A DNA stretch of 64,000 bases, taken from positions 22,225,569 to 22,289,568 of the forward strand of contig JAJEKV010000003.1 of NCBI GenBank assembly GCA_021234155.1, written 5' to 3'. A model generated the notes under the pieces. That model was not told the DNA's origin and made no database searches. It saw only the letters and a list, made by a program, of their open reading frames with translations. Of the stretch, positions 52,762 to 62,660 are shown piece after piece. A program made the position numbers and the translations under genes. The stretch is from Isoetes taiwanensis (Eukaryota; Streptophyta; Lycopodiopsida; Isoetales; Isoetaceae). The first letter of the stretch is position 1, and every line of letters starts with the position of its first letter.

Positions 52762-53125
52762 CCCTGGTCCTTGAATCCACTTGACAACGTTTCATCAACC
52801 TCATTTAAAACAAAAATTTTAATTACTGAGGACGAAGAGCGCATGGTCTAAACATATCGTACACCCTCCTAGGAGTTCCAACAACTACATGAACTCCACT
52901 TTACAATGTACGCTGATCCTAATGTACATCTGTTCCACCAACACAAGCGTGTACCTTCACTTGCAAGTAATCACTAAGTGCTCGCATAACTTTCTCAACC
53001 TGCTGGTAGGCTCTCTGGTAGAAGCAAGCACTAATGCCTGGCACTTAACCAGGTTATAGTCCAATTGTTGCAAAAACTCCAGAACATAAACTTGCAGTTT
53101 TTTCAGTTTCCTGTTTGAGCATGTT
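52762..53125 (-). pseudogene. eIF4A (DEAD-box helicase) pseudogene fragment
   Basis: Minus-strand frames give, in order, KDIIQHAQTG (around motif I), [20 protein letters not shown] with TRE (motif Ia), [43 protein letters not shown] (motif Ib) and VLNEVDETLSSGFKDQ. In eIF4A the last reads VLDEADEMLSRGFKDQ. Hence the DEAD box is changed to NEVD and the ATP-binding loop (GTGKT) is destroyed. Several stops and frameshifts show a pseudogene. Native eIF4A unwinds mRNA 5' leaders during translation initiation. The fragment carries no visible introns, fitting a processed copy, and abuts a poly(A) tract at 52740-52761. Confidence 0.85.
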
Positions 53126-53189
53126 GGATAATATCTTTGGATATCCATCAATGCTTCATAAATCCACAATCTTCCTGTTCGCCCTAGAC

Positions 53190-53230
53190 CAGATTTGCCT
53201 CAGTCCCTGAGTTTGTAAAGAAGACACGGC
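53190..53230 (-). pseudogene. Acetylornithine-aminotransferase-like exon piece
   Basis: Directly after an acceptor (gtcatttgcag) the minus strand encodes GRVFFTNSGTEANL, the signature of ArgD-type aminotransferases (RVFFxNSGTEANEAA) around the cofactor phosphate-binding site. It breaks off after 14 codons into a stop, and eIF4A homology starts about 60 bases later. The same gene family is seen again at 48880-49093, 3' of it on the same strand. Confidence 0.5.
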
Positions 53231-53679
53231 CTGCAAATGACAAATACACCAGATACATTAAACAACTATTCCTGCATCACGTCCAAATACTCCTTGCCTT
53301 CAATATCAGAAAACCTACAACCATTACTTTCATTTTACCAAGACCACAGGGTTTCTGGCAACCAGGAAAGACCACCAAATATATTCTAAGGAAAACTCGA
53401 GCTTATAACTCCTAGAATGCAATATATAAAAATTCAACAACCAGAAAGTGAGTTGCTAGAAGCTTATCTTCATCATGTTTGCTACATATGCGTTCTCTGC
53501 TTTATCTGAACCTGAAGAGCGAGGGACAGAGATTCCAGATTGTACATAACGCTCCACCGCCATGCACTGCAGCTTGTTATTTTGCAGCTATTTCAAGGAT
53601 GAAAGCTATTTCAAGGATCAACTTGCCCTAAAACCTAATGATCATAAGATTGGTAGTAGGGAATCCAAAGCCCTTGGGT
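53231..53679. other. Non-coding spacer
   Basis: No recognised exon or element. Confidence 0.4.
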
Positions 53680-53985
53680 GAAAGCATGCTACGGTATACC
53701 ACTTTTGGAACCCTCAAAAGTACCTACACTGGGTACTTTTAAAACTGGTACTTTCTGTTTTTCCTTCCCATTAAAATCAATCCAAAAATTTTGAATTGAA
53801 GGTCAACAACATGTGAATCTATAGTAGTAGAGGATAACAATACTATTAGAGACTAAACCAACTCTCAAACTTAATGTTTATTGAGGCATTTATGCAAGTT
53901 CTTAGTACCCAGTGCTAGGTACGTTTTTGGGTAGTTTTGCACTCCCTAAAAAGAACTTTAGATGGTACACCCTAGCATGCTTTCT
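53680..53985. mobile_element. MITE-like element related to the one at 35831-36097
   Basis: GAAAGCATGCTACGGTATACC near 53680 faces its near-complement (GGTACACCCTAGCATGCTTTC) near 53965. Both this and the 35.8-kb element have AAAGCATG(T/C)TA termini, similar size (about 270-300 bp) and 'gtactttt' words inside. They look like two members of one MITE family. No target duplication was settled. Confidence 0.55.
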
Positions 53986-56225
53986 GAAAACTTGGCTAAA
54001 GTCTCACCTAGCACGTTGTGCAGGCTAGGTGAACCTTGAACTGGTCGCCAGAGGATCGTAGAAAATGACAGCTAATCTTTTGTTCCCACCTTTTTTTTAA
54101 CCTATTTAACTTTCGTGCCATTTTTTCAAAAACTTCCCAATATTCGCCTTTTGACGAATATTCGCCCTTAGAGAAAACACTAATACACCAGAGCTGTGAC
54201 GTTCCATGTATTTTATATGCATATACATCATCAAGGGTACATAAGAGCACATTAGCCATTATAAAATGAACCAAAAGGTTTAAAGTTAGGTATGCTAAAA
54301 TTACATCAATTAACTAAGCCAATTTTGCTAATTTAGCTAATTAATAACTAATTATATAGTTAATTATTATCATTAATTAAGCTAATCAAGCAAGTGCCAC
54401 ATGGACCAAATCGATTGGCCTTAATGGACTTGCCAATCTAAGGTTAACCAAACTGGGGTTCCATCCCAATTTTTGCCCCAAAATCGCTTTGGGGGATTTG
54501 GTGGAGGAGGAGCAGCTAGTTCAACCTTGTTCCAATCAGAGAGATGGAAAACTTGAGAGACAAGGGTTCAAGCCAGGACACTGGTTAATGTATAGATAGA
54601 TTGAGCTTCTAGCTAACCCTACGATTAGTTGTATGGTCGATCTCTATTTGTTACTTAAATTGAGGTTATGAATGGATTTATGTATTATAGTAGTTCTTTT
54701 CCTGCACCTCTTGTGCTTGTGGGATTAGGGGGGGTAGAGACCTAAAGGCTAGTAGAAGTAGAGATGTTTGTAGCTAGAATCCTATAAACCTTAATAAGTA
54801 TGGTCTGTGCACAAGAACCCACCTGGCTGTGGATGTCATACCAAGATTGAACACCATACAACGGACATAATGGTGAAGAGGAGGTGGAGTCGTCGTGAGC
54901 ATGGCTACTGGGGCTCTTATAATGTGCTATGGGCCGGGTATGGGTCTGACACTTCCTGCGTCGCAAGCTATCTTGGGCGCGATAGGTGCGGTGAGCCGAC
55001 CTATGGATTTTGGGGGGTAAGTTGGGTATGGATGTGTGGGCGCCAGTGGTGCCACAATCCTCTAGCCACCCATGGAGCCATTGTGCTCCACGAGGGGATT
55101 CGTCTCTTTGCTGCCTTATTGGACCAAGAAGACCATGAGATTATGTCCTCGGAAGGCTACAATCACACCATAGTATGTTTTAACCTATTCTGCGAAGTGC
55201 GCAGGAGGGGGGGTGAGTGGGGGGAGGGGATGGAGTGGACTACCCTAACCATTGTACTCATGGAAAAAATTAGTGGCTATTAATAGCCAAATGGCAGTTT
55301 TTTAGGGGGTCTAGACAATTCTTGCGGCGAATTTTATGAAGGGAGATTTCTTAAAAAAAAAAAAAAAAAAAAAATAGCCAGGCTTAAAACATGTATTCCA
55401 TTATTTTTTTAGGATTAGCCAAACTATTTCCCCTTTTTTTCTTAAAGAAAAAGGAATTAGCCTTTCTTTATATTATAATATTTACATATTAAGCCATTAA
55501 TAACCAAACAAAAATGAATTCTTATTATAGACTTTTACACATCTCCACCTACCATCATCAATGATAGTAGTTTTTCAAACTATGAAACTCTATTACATAT
55601 ACCACATATGCATCTTCAAAAAAACAAAAGTAAGAGATGACCAATATCCCTCTAGATGCCCGAGTTGGTTGCATAACAACTTGGATAAGTGCAATTTGAT
55701 CACTATATCTAGAAAGTGTCATTGCATTGAATGTAGCTCAGACTATGGATGCTATAAGCTATGTTGTGAGTTTCTATTAAAAATATTTTAATATTATTGT
55801 ATGTTCCATGATCCTTCATTATTATTTGTAATTGTAGTACAATATATCTAAAGCTACAAACTTTGATTTACATTTTTTGCCTTTTCTAGTTAGAACCTAT
55901 AGTCAAATGAGAATTTATAATACTTAATTCAAAAGTTTCACCAAGTCCAAATATATGTAAATGTAGTATACACATATATATAATTGATTTACAGAAGATT
56001 CGATTCCTTTATGCTTTAATATTTTAGCGACACCTGTGCTTCTTTTTCCTGGGTACAGGTTTAGGATAGAATTTTCCGGCGAAGTTTTTGCAAAGATTGG
56101 GCAAGATTCGGGTTCTCTCTGTTTGGGATTGGGGAGAAATCCCCTCCGTCTGATGTTCTCGCTGAGGCTCTGCTTTCTCCAGTTTGCTCTGCCCCATCCC
56201 GGCGAGCTCTGCTCTTGCACATCGC
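53986..56225. other. Mostly non-coding, one unassigned ORF
   Basis: The longest frame, 54807-55283 (+, 158 codons, Trp/Gly/His-rich), has no recognisable motif and starts in an unremarkable context. A run of about 23 A residues lies at 55351-55373. I cannot assign any function. Confidence 0.35.
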
Positions 56226-56962
56226 CGCCATAACCCAGGTAACAAAAATTTGTGGGTTCTTATGCTGCGTCTCTGTGGCCATGGCGTGATTCTGGATTCC
56301 AGAAAACGAGCTCACATATTTCTTCAGCGAAGAAAATCCGAACAATTGCTCTGTTATGTAAAGCCCAGATCCCCGTTTCTGGTTGCCCAATACATATTCA
56401 GTTTTAAGTTTTCAATCCATAGCCGGATTTGAGGTGAAGGATCGATTTTCGTTGTTGGGTGCGCTAATCCGGCACTGATTTGAAAGGTTGGAGCAGTTCT
56501 ATTCATAAATTTTTTTATATAGATGTATAGGTCTGATCTGAGGATGAGAAGAGGCCTTATATATACCATGTTGAGAAGGAAGGTAAACGGTAAATATAGG
56601 AGCTGCATTTTGATGCAAAGGATGCGGCCATAACTTTTGTAAAGCGGGGCTCTGTTTATTCTGTGTTTAGCATTGGGATGGTGCGCTTTTGATCTGTCTG
56701 TGCTTAAAAAAATTTTGATTGTTCTGTTGGAATTCGCATATTCAGATAGAGGGCTCTCGGATTCAAGCCTTCCGAGTTGACACTCTTAAAAAATTTGCTC
56801 TGGACGATGTAGATCCATGCTCACATGCCTCCGCATTTTTTTTTTTTCTGTCTCGGATTTTTCAATAGGTTGAGCTTGCCGGAATGCATTCCATAACCCA
56901 GGTAACAAAAATTTGTGGGTTCTTATGCTGCATCTCTGTGGCCATGGCGTGATTCTGGAGCA
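56226..56962. repeat. Direct repeat of ~68 bp with splice-donor-like centre
   Basis: A segment starting 'cataacccaggtaacaaaaa' and running through 'gtgggttcttatgctgc' to 'gccatggcgtgattctgga' is found at 56229-56299 and again at 56893-56960, with one or two differences. The CCCAG|GTAACA core looks like an exon/intron junction, so it may be a duplicated 5' exon end of an otherwise unrecognised plus-strand gene. Confidence 0.75.
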
Positions 56963-58798
56963 GCAAATGCACCTCCGGGTGTAATTTATCATTATTCATT
57001 CTGAGGATTTGCGAGAATAAAAAGATTGAACAGAAAGATTGAATATATTGTCTATAGCCAGCTCTGTCACCTCTATCCCTGTATACATACAGTGAGGCTA
57101 TCATGTGAAGCATTAGTTGACTTCTGGTCTGCTCTTGGTGAGGAGACAAGACGCTTTCTTCTATGAATGAAAGAAGACGACTTCATTGAGAGACTTATAT
57201 TCAGGTATGCATGTGAAAATAACAATGATTTATTGTTTGCTATAGTTCCATAAGATAAGCATGTCCAAATATGATGGGAAACAAAACCTTTGTGTATGAC
57301 GAGCAGGCTGGTGCGGTAGGGTACAGCTACATGGCCAAATGGCATGACCATGGAAACATCCAATCTTTCAGTAATTGGATTAATTATATATTACACTCTT
57401 GCATGGTCACAGAATCTTGCCTTCACGTGTTCTATTTATATGGCTATGTCGCCCATTGTCAACAGGATGTCCTCTATATGAACTAGTCAGCAATATTGGC
57501 AGATAGGTATGTGCTGGAAAGCAGCAAAGAAATGTAGTTGCTGTCTTTAGTGGTGCTATGTTTCCTTCTAGAATAAAGGAACCGGTTTATACTTTGTGCT
57601 GAAGAGACATGGTGCGTGCAACATTCCAAAAGTTCCTTCAATCCTATTCCTACAAAATGACACATCTCAACCTTTGAAGGTTCTCGATGTTTACCAATGA
57701 CTTGCAGGTGTAAATTGGGCTCCATTTCTTAAAGTCCTCTCATGGCACAGTCATCTGCATTTTGCAGCGGCTAAATTTGGAGAGAACTCAACCAATCGAT
57801 CTGTTTTTAGATCATTTTCTATATTTCTGAAATGCATATAAAATAACTCTGTCTCGATGCCTTTGTTTTATATAATAGTCTTGATACTGGCACTTAAACA
57901 TAACCTCAAATTTTTGATACAAAACTTGAAATACAGATTTTGTAAGTTCATGAACTGGAGAAAGAAGTTTATTGTTGCCATGTTTAGTTGATTTGATTTT
58001 CATAGTGCATGCTCCAGAGGCAGTGTTTTTGATGCAATGGACCTACTTATAGAAATTGTTGTTTATGACCTTTGACCATAGTGTAGCAGGAATTTATTAA
58101 CTACTTCACAGACTAGGCTTCCCTTTTGCTTGAGCCCCAATGTGGACTGGATTTCTGGACTAAAAATCTATTTGCCACTGACACTAGGCACAATCCATGC
58201 AACTGTAATTTTGCAAATACTGAGTGCAGGAAATAAATGGACCAAATGAGACTCACTCATGCATGTTGTAACTCCAGATTGTATGGCTCTGCGCGAAGAG
58301 AGTAATTTTTTTTATGTGACCATGCAACCTTCTTATAGTTCAAACTTTTATATTAAGTCCAATCTCTATTCTGTAGATGCCTGGAGATGTAATCTTTCAA
58401 TTTACATTTAGGATGAAGGCATAAAGCATGGACTCCGTTTCATTTTATTCATCAGTGTACTTTTTGAGATCGATCACAATTGTGCAATTGGTGGCCAGGT
58501 CTGACGCCTGAAAGTAGTGTGGAACATGCCCATAAACTTGACCATCTAATTTCTTAGGTGTGAGAAATTACATGGCATTAATCTCTCACAATCTGTCGGA
58601 TTCCACATGCACATAAACTTGACAGTCTAATTTCCTAAATATGGAAAATTACATGGCATTAATCTCTCACAATCTCTCGGATTGATGATGAATATAGAAA
58701 TTAAAAAAAAAAACTAAAACTAGCAGTAGGGCAGGGGCAAAGAATTGGGTGAAGAGTGAAAGGAAAAAATTACATTTTATATGGCTGTAAATTTAGGA
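56963..58798. other. Non-coding spacer
   Basis: No recognised gene. A ~60-bp block with 'cataaacttgac' and 'ctaatttc..a...tggaaaattacatggcattaatctctcacaatct' recurs at about 58533 and 58613. Confidence 0.45.
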
Positions 58799-58801
58799 CT
58801 G

Positions 58802-58867
<66 letters not shown>

Positions 58868-58869
58868 TA
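58799..58869 (+). repeat. (GATA)n microsatellite
   Basis: About 17 uninterrupted GATA units. It could be the simple-sequence tail of the minus-strand SINE-like segment next to it. Confidence 0.95.
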
Positions 58870-59085
58870 GTTTTTAACGTCATGCCACTAGTAGGCAGCA
58901 TCCAACTAGACATGTGACCACACACCATACTACATTGCTCGGTTGGGCCCTGCCCCCAACCACCTTATATTTGTCTGTTGGGATTTGACCCCCAACAGTA
59001 CCGAGTGCGATTCTGGGTGGTCTCGAACTCGAGACCACATTGCTAAGAAAGTAGTGTGTTACCAAACAAACGCCCAGAATTGCCA
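58870..59085 (-). mobile_element. Possible SINE with GATA tail
   Basis: On the minus strand GAGTTCGAGACC (59030-59019) matches an RNA polymerase III B box. A weak A-box-like TGGTAACACAC lies about 34 bases upstream. The segment is GC-richer than its surroundings, about 215 bp long, and ends in a TATC repeat, the usual kind of SINE tail. Three stem-loops (58941-58961, 58975-58998, 59017-59038) lie in it. No target duplication was identified, so the call is tentative. Confidence 0.35.
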
Positions 59086-61071
59086 TTGTTGCAAAGCATT
59101 GGTTGACATGGCAGAATTAAGCCACACAACGCACTCAACATGAAAAATGCTTGGAGTAGACTTCCCTGTATACTTGATAATATTTGGTTAATTGCAACCA
59201 GAACAGGTGGATGAAACTATTTGAACTATGTGTAATACGGCAATAAAGAACAACTCGGAAGCATTCACATGCCAAGCACCTAAGAAAATATGCTAAAAGC
59301 AAAGATACGCAAGCTGCATGTCCATCGAGATAACAAATATAAAACTATCAATACAAACCAGTGGCACTCATCTACTTTAGGAGCATGAGAACCCGAGACA
59401 ACAACGTGGTGTTAAATCCTGTATGTTAAATTTTATCAAGATTGCATTTTGCTTTGCGCACTTTGAATCCATTACTAAACAACGTCTGAAACTTATGTTA
59501 AATCTAACTTCACAGGGTTGGAACAAGAGAAATCAAGGCCGCCGCGATAAATTTCTTGTAATAATAATAAGTTTAGCCAAATGTATATCATAAAATACTG
59601 TAAAATTTTGAAAATTAGCCAAATCATTTTTTTATGAAAAAATATATAGGATGCTTAATTTTTTCCCTGATTGTACTATGCCTGCCAACGCCACTGTCAT
59701 GATTTCATCTGTTGTTATCCGAAGACCCTGACCATTTGTCGACCTTCATGAGTCTGAACCCAGGGTAGAACTCTCATTTATGATGCATTTTATATGTTAT
59801 GTTGGTATTATGTTGTTGTTCGTATTGATGATGGATGGTAGAAGAGTCTGTTCACATGAACCCATCAACATGGATTATTTCCTGTTGAGGTGAAAGCATT
59901 TTTTGTGCTGGGGTGACATGAAGCAATCGATAGCATAAGCCTTCTTCCTTCTTTCACGTAGCAGGAGGATTTAAAATCTGTGGTGCTACATGAGCCACGT
60001 GTTGGAATCGAAAGGATTCTTGTCAACAGGAATCCATTCAACCGAGGGTAGGAGCACGGAGAAGCAATCTCTGTCAATAGGGCTCCATCGCTATCATTTG
60101 GGTGCATGTGACCCTTCTATTTCAGAAGATTGACATGGAAGAAGCCCTATCAACACTTCATGTGACCAGACCTAAAGGCGTGGGACGAATGACACCTACG
60201 TGCCCTTCACCCAGACACTTGGCCATCACAAGTGGTCCGAGTCAGACGGAGGGCCTTCCCTTGGTGATTCAGTTGCCATGGGATGGGAATTTCCTATATT
60301 TATACGATGGGTGTATCGTATAGTTTCGGGAAGCATGCCATGATCTCGGTAGACCGGATCATAGTATTGGCCATATCCTAATTAGTGCTCAATTAGTTAG
60401 TATTGAGAGCTAATGTAAGGAATCCCCCTAAATTTCTAGGTAACATACCCAGTAGCCTAGGTGTGTGAGAGATGAGATAATTGGGAAGGGAAAGGTAGGT
60501 GGAAGATGTGGGCCATGTTGAGTTTTTAGGAGAAAGAGGTCACTTGGTCTTGGAGGCCATAACTTTTTGTACGGAGCTCGAATGAAGGCAATTTTTGCAC
60601 CATTGTGTAGAGGACACTTGAAAGCTAAAATTCCCTCTAATAGCCCCATGTCCATTAGGGGATGCAACATGTAGAAGATTTTTAGATTCTCTTTAAACTT
60701 GTGCTCGTCTCCATTTTGTCGCTTTAGAATTTGATTTCAAACTCACAAAAGTCCAGAAGCACCAATTCATACGTGCATATATAGAACACCGTATCAAAAA
60801 AAATTATGCCTTTATTAAAAAATAGGGTTTGAAATCTATTTTCAATTTGGATGCCCCCTTTTCGTTCCTTTGTGTTTATTGGAGTTCTCCCAACTGCCAT
60901 TGTTGTCGGACTTGGAGCTCGGACCCCTTCCTATCATAGCCGATTCTGTCATAGCTATACCTTTGTGCCACCGCCCTAGCACCTTCCCAGTGCCTACTTC
61001 TACCAAAGCTATGCCTCGCACCACGGTGCCACAAATTCTTTGCAGAATTAGAGTACAAACTCGTCGGAGAC
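59086..61071. other. Non-coding spacer
   Basis: No recognised gene. Short frames at 60102-60323 and 60428-60670 have no motif and no neighbouring exon. Confidence 0.4.
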
Positions 61072-61169
61072 ATGGAGACGTTAGATCTCCTCCTTAACCA
61101 GCTAGATCTCCATTTTCACATGGGATTAGAGATACACTATCATGTGTTCCATATCTCACAAAAAAGTTC

Positions 61170-61521
61170 TTGCACAAGCTTAATGCGATGGGCGAGAACT
61201 ATACCCTTGTGCAGTTGTCGGACCAAGGTTGGACTCTTATTCAGTATTATCCTTTACAGACGGAGGCCATAAGCGTTGAAGAACTCGCAAGGGCAGAAGC
61301 ACAACGGGTCATGGAGATGGCCATGGTAGTCGACGTCCAAGAGATAGCAAGTGGGGACCCTAATGTTAGAGGCATTTAGTACCTTTACCTTGTCGATAGA
61401 GACTGCATCGTAGAAGGGGTCATCTTCGCTTTACCTTTATATTCCTTCGATGAGGCAGGCCAGAAGTATGTATGGAAGGAAATCCTAGGGTACCTCATTT
61501 CGACCTCCTATAACCAATTGA
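61170..61521 (+). pseudogene. Unrecognised broken ORF upstream of the H3 pseudogene
   Basis: One frame reads MGENYTLVQLSDQGWTLIQY, VEELARAEAQRVMEMAMVVD, then a TAG at 61377-61379, and continues YLYLVDRDCIVEGVIFALPL and YVWKEILGYLISTSYNQ to a second TAG. The residue mix is protein-like and the frame resumes after the stop, so it was probably coding once. The family is not recognised. Confidence 0.3.
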
Positions 61522-61848
61522 GCACGATATGGTAGCCAAGCCCGACAAAAGCCAATGTATGGCTAGGAGGAGTGACGCCTGTCAGCAAAGGAGCCATTTC
61601 CAATAGCAAGCAGAGGGGGGAAGCAGCAGAGCAGCAAGCCAAGCAAGATGCTGACATGCCACCCCAAGTCCCCTAAAAAGAAGGCGTGAATATACAGTGC
61701 GCAAACTTGGGGATGGTTACAAGGTGCATCTCCAAAGTCGCAGGGGTGAGTACAGAGACGTCATCAGCTCGATGCGGAGAACGGGTCTAAGTTGCTTGAC
61801 CTTCTCCAGCCTCAATCGGCTGCCCAAAGGAAGCGCCATAAGTAGAAG

Positions 61849-62130
61849 CTGGGCATAGTAGCCCTGCAGGAGATCCACAAGTATGAGAAGACCACTGAAC
61901 TTTTGATATAGAAGTTGCCCCTTCAGTGGTTAGTCCGAAAGATTGCCCAAGAGTTCAAGATTGATCTCAGGTTCTATACTTATGCCATGCTTGCATTGCA
62001 ACAGGCAGCATAGGACCACATAGTAGCCCTCGTCGGAGATGCTAACTTTTGCGCTATTCATGCCAAGTGTGTTACCATAATGCCAAAAGATGTGCCTCTC
62101 GCCCAGAAGATTCGTGGAGATAACTGTTAG
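61849..62130 (+). pseudogene. Histone H3 pseudogene (histone-fold part)
   Basis: One frame of 94 codons reads GIVALQEIHKYEKTTELLI, stop, [29 protein letters not shown], stop, [26 protein letters not shown] and QKIRGDN before the final TAG. It covers H3 from helix N to the C-terminus without an indel. Canonical H3 has [38 protein letters not shown] and CAIHAKRVTIMPKD. Two in-frame TAG codons and many substitutions show it is dead. The N-tail is not recognisable; the codons before it read QRKRHK, stop, K. It lacks a longer loop 1, so a conventional H3 is a better source than CENH3. No introns interrupt it. Confidence 0.9.
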
Positions 62131-62299
62131 GATAAAGATGGCGTACCTATTTTTGGATGTAACGTTACTGCAATGGTTCTATGGCAACATAGAACCATCA
62201 TTCTTGGAGAAGACGGGCCCTTTTTTGGAACGTCTATTTTTCCATAAGATCTTTTTTACAGATTATATATCTCATCAGTTCTAGGTTTTCATCATCGGC

Positions 62300-62660
62300 C
62301 TTCCTCTTGAGCGTTCCATCTTTTTGTGTTTTGCCTTCCTACTTTTTGTGTTTCTTGAGCGTTCCATCTTTTTGTGTTTTGCCTTCCTACTTTTTGTGTT
62401 TGTAGTTTGTAGACGTAGGCTTCTTTTCATCTAGCAATCTGTAGTTTGTAGATGGGTTGCTTTTTCATTCTGCTTCTAGAAGATGGTCCTTTGCTTTTTC
62501 ATGTTTATTTCTAGAAGATTGTTCTCTTTTTTTGCTCTTGCTTTCGCTCTCTCGCTTCTCTCTGGTTTTTTTTTCTTCTTGTACCATTTCGCTTTTGCCT
62601 CATGGTTTGTTTCTTCTTATACCATTTCGCTTTTGCCTCACGGTTATCAATTGCTCATGA
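62300..62660. repeat. Pyrimidine-rich tandem duplications
   Basis: A 48-bp unit 'cttgagcgttccatcttttt' followed by 'gtgttttgccttcctacttt' occurs twice at 62305-62400. 'gtagtttgtaga' recurs at 62402 and 62442. 'accatttcgcttttgcctca' recurs at 62583 and 62621. The Phe/Leu/Ser-rich frames here are artefacts. Confidence 0.8.

Noticed and set aside
54807-55283. 158-codon frame as a real gene
   Set aside because: No motif, no splice or polyadenylation context and unusual Trp/Gly/His composition; left as unassigned.
55280-55375. Poly(A)-tailed retroposon ending at 55373
   Set aside because: An 8-base match (aatagcca) on both sides was the only candidate duplication, and the insert would be only about 70 bp of unremarkable sequence.
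61849-62130. Histone fragment as a CENH3
   Set aside because: The KLP..RLV..IA.EFK.DLRF region has the conventional H3 loop length and residues; CENH3 would show a longer loop and different helix 2.
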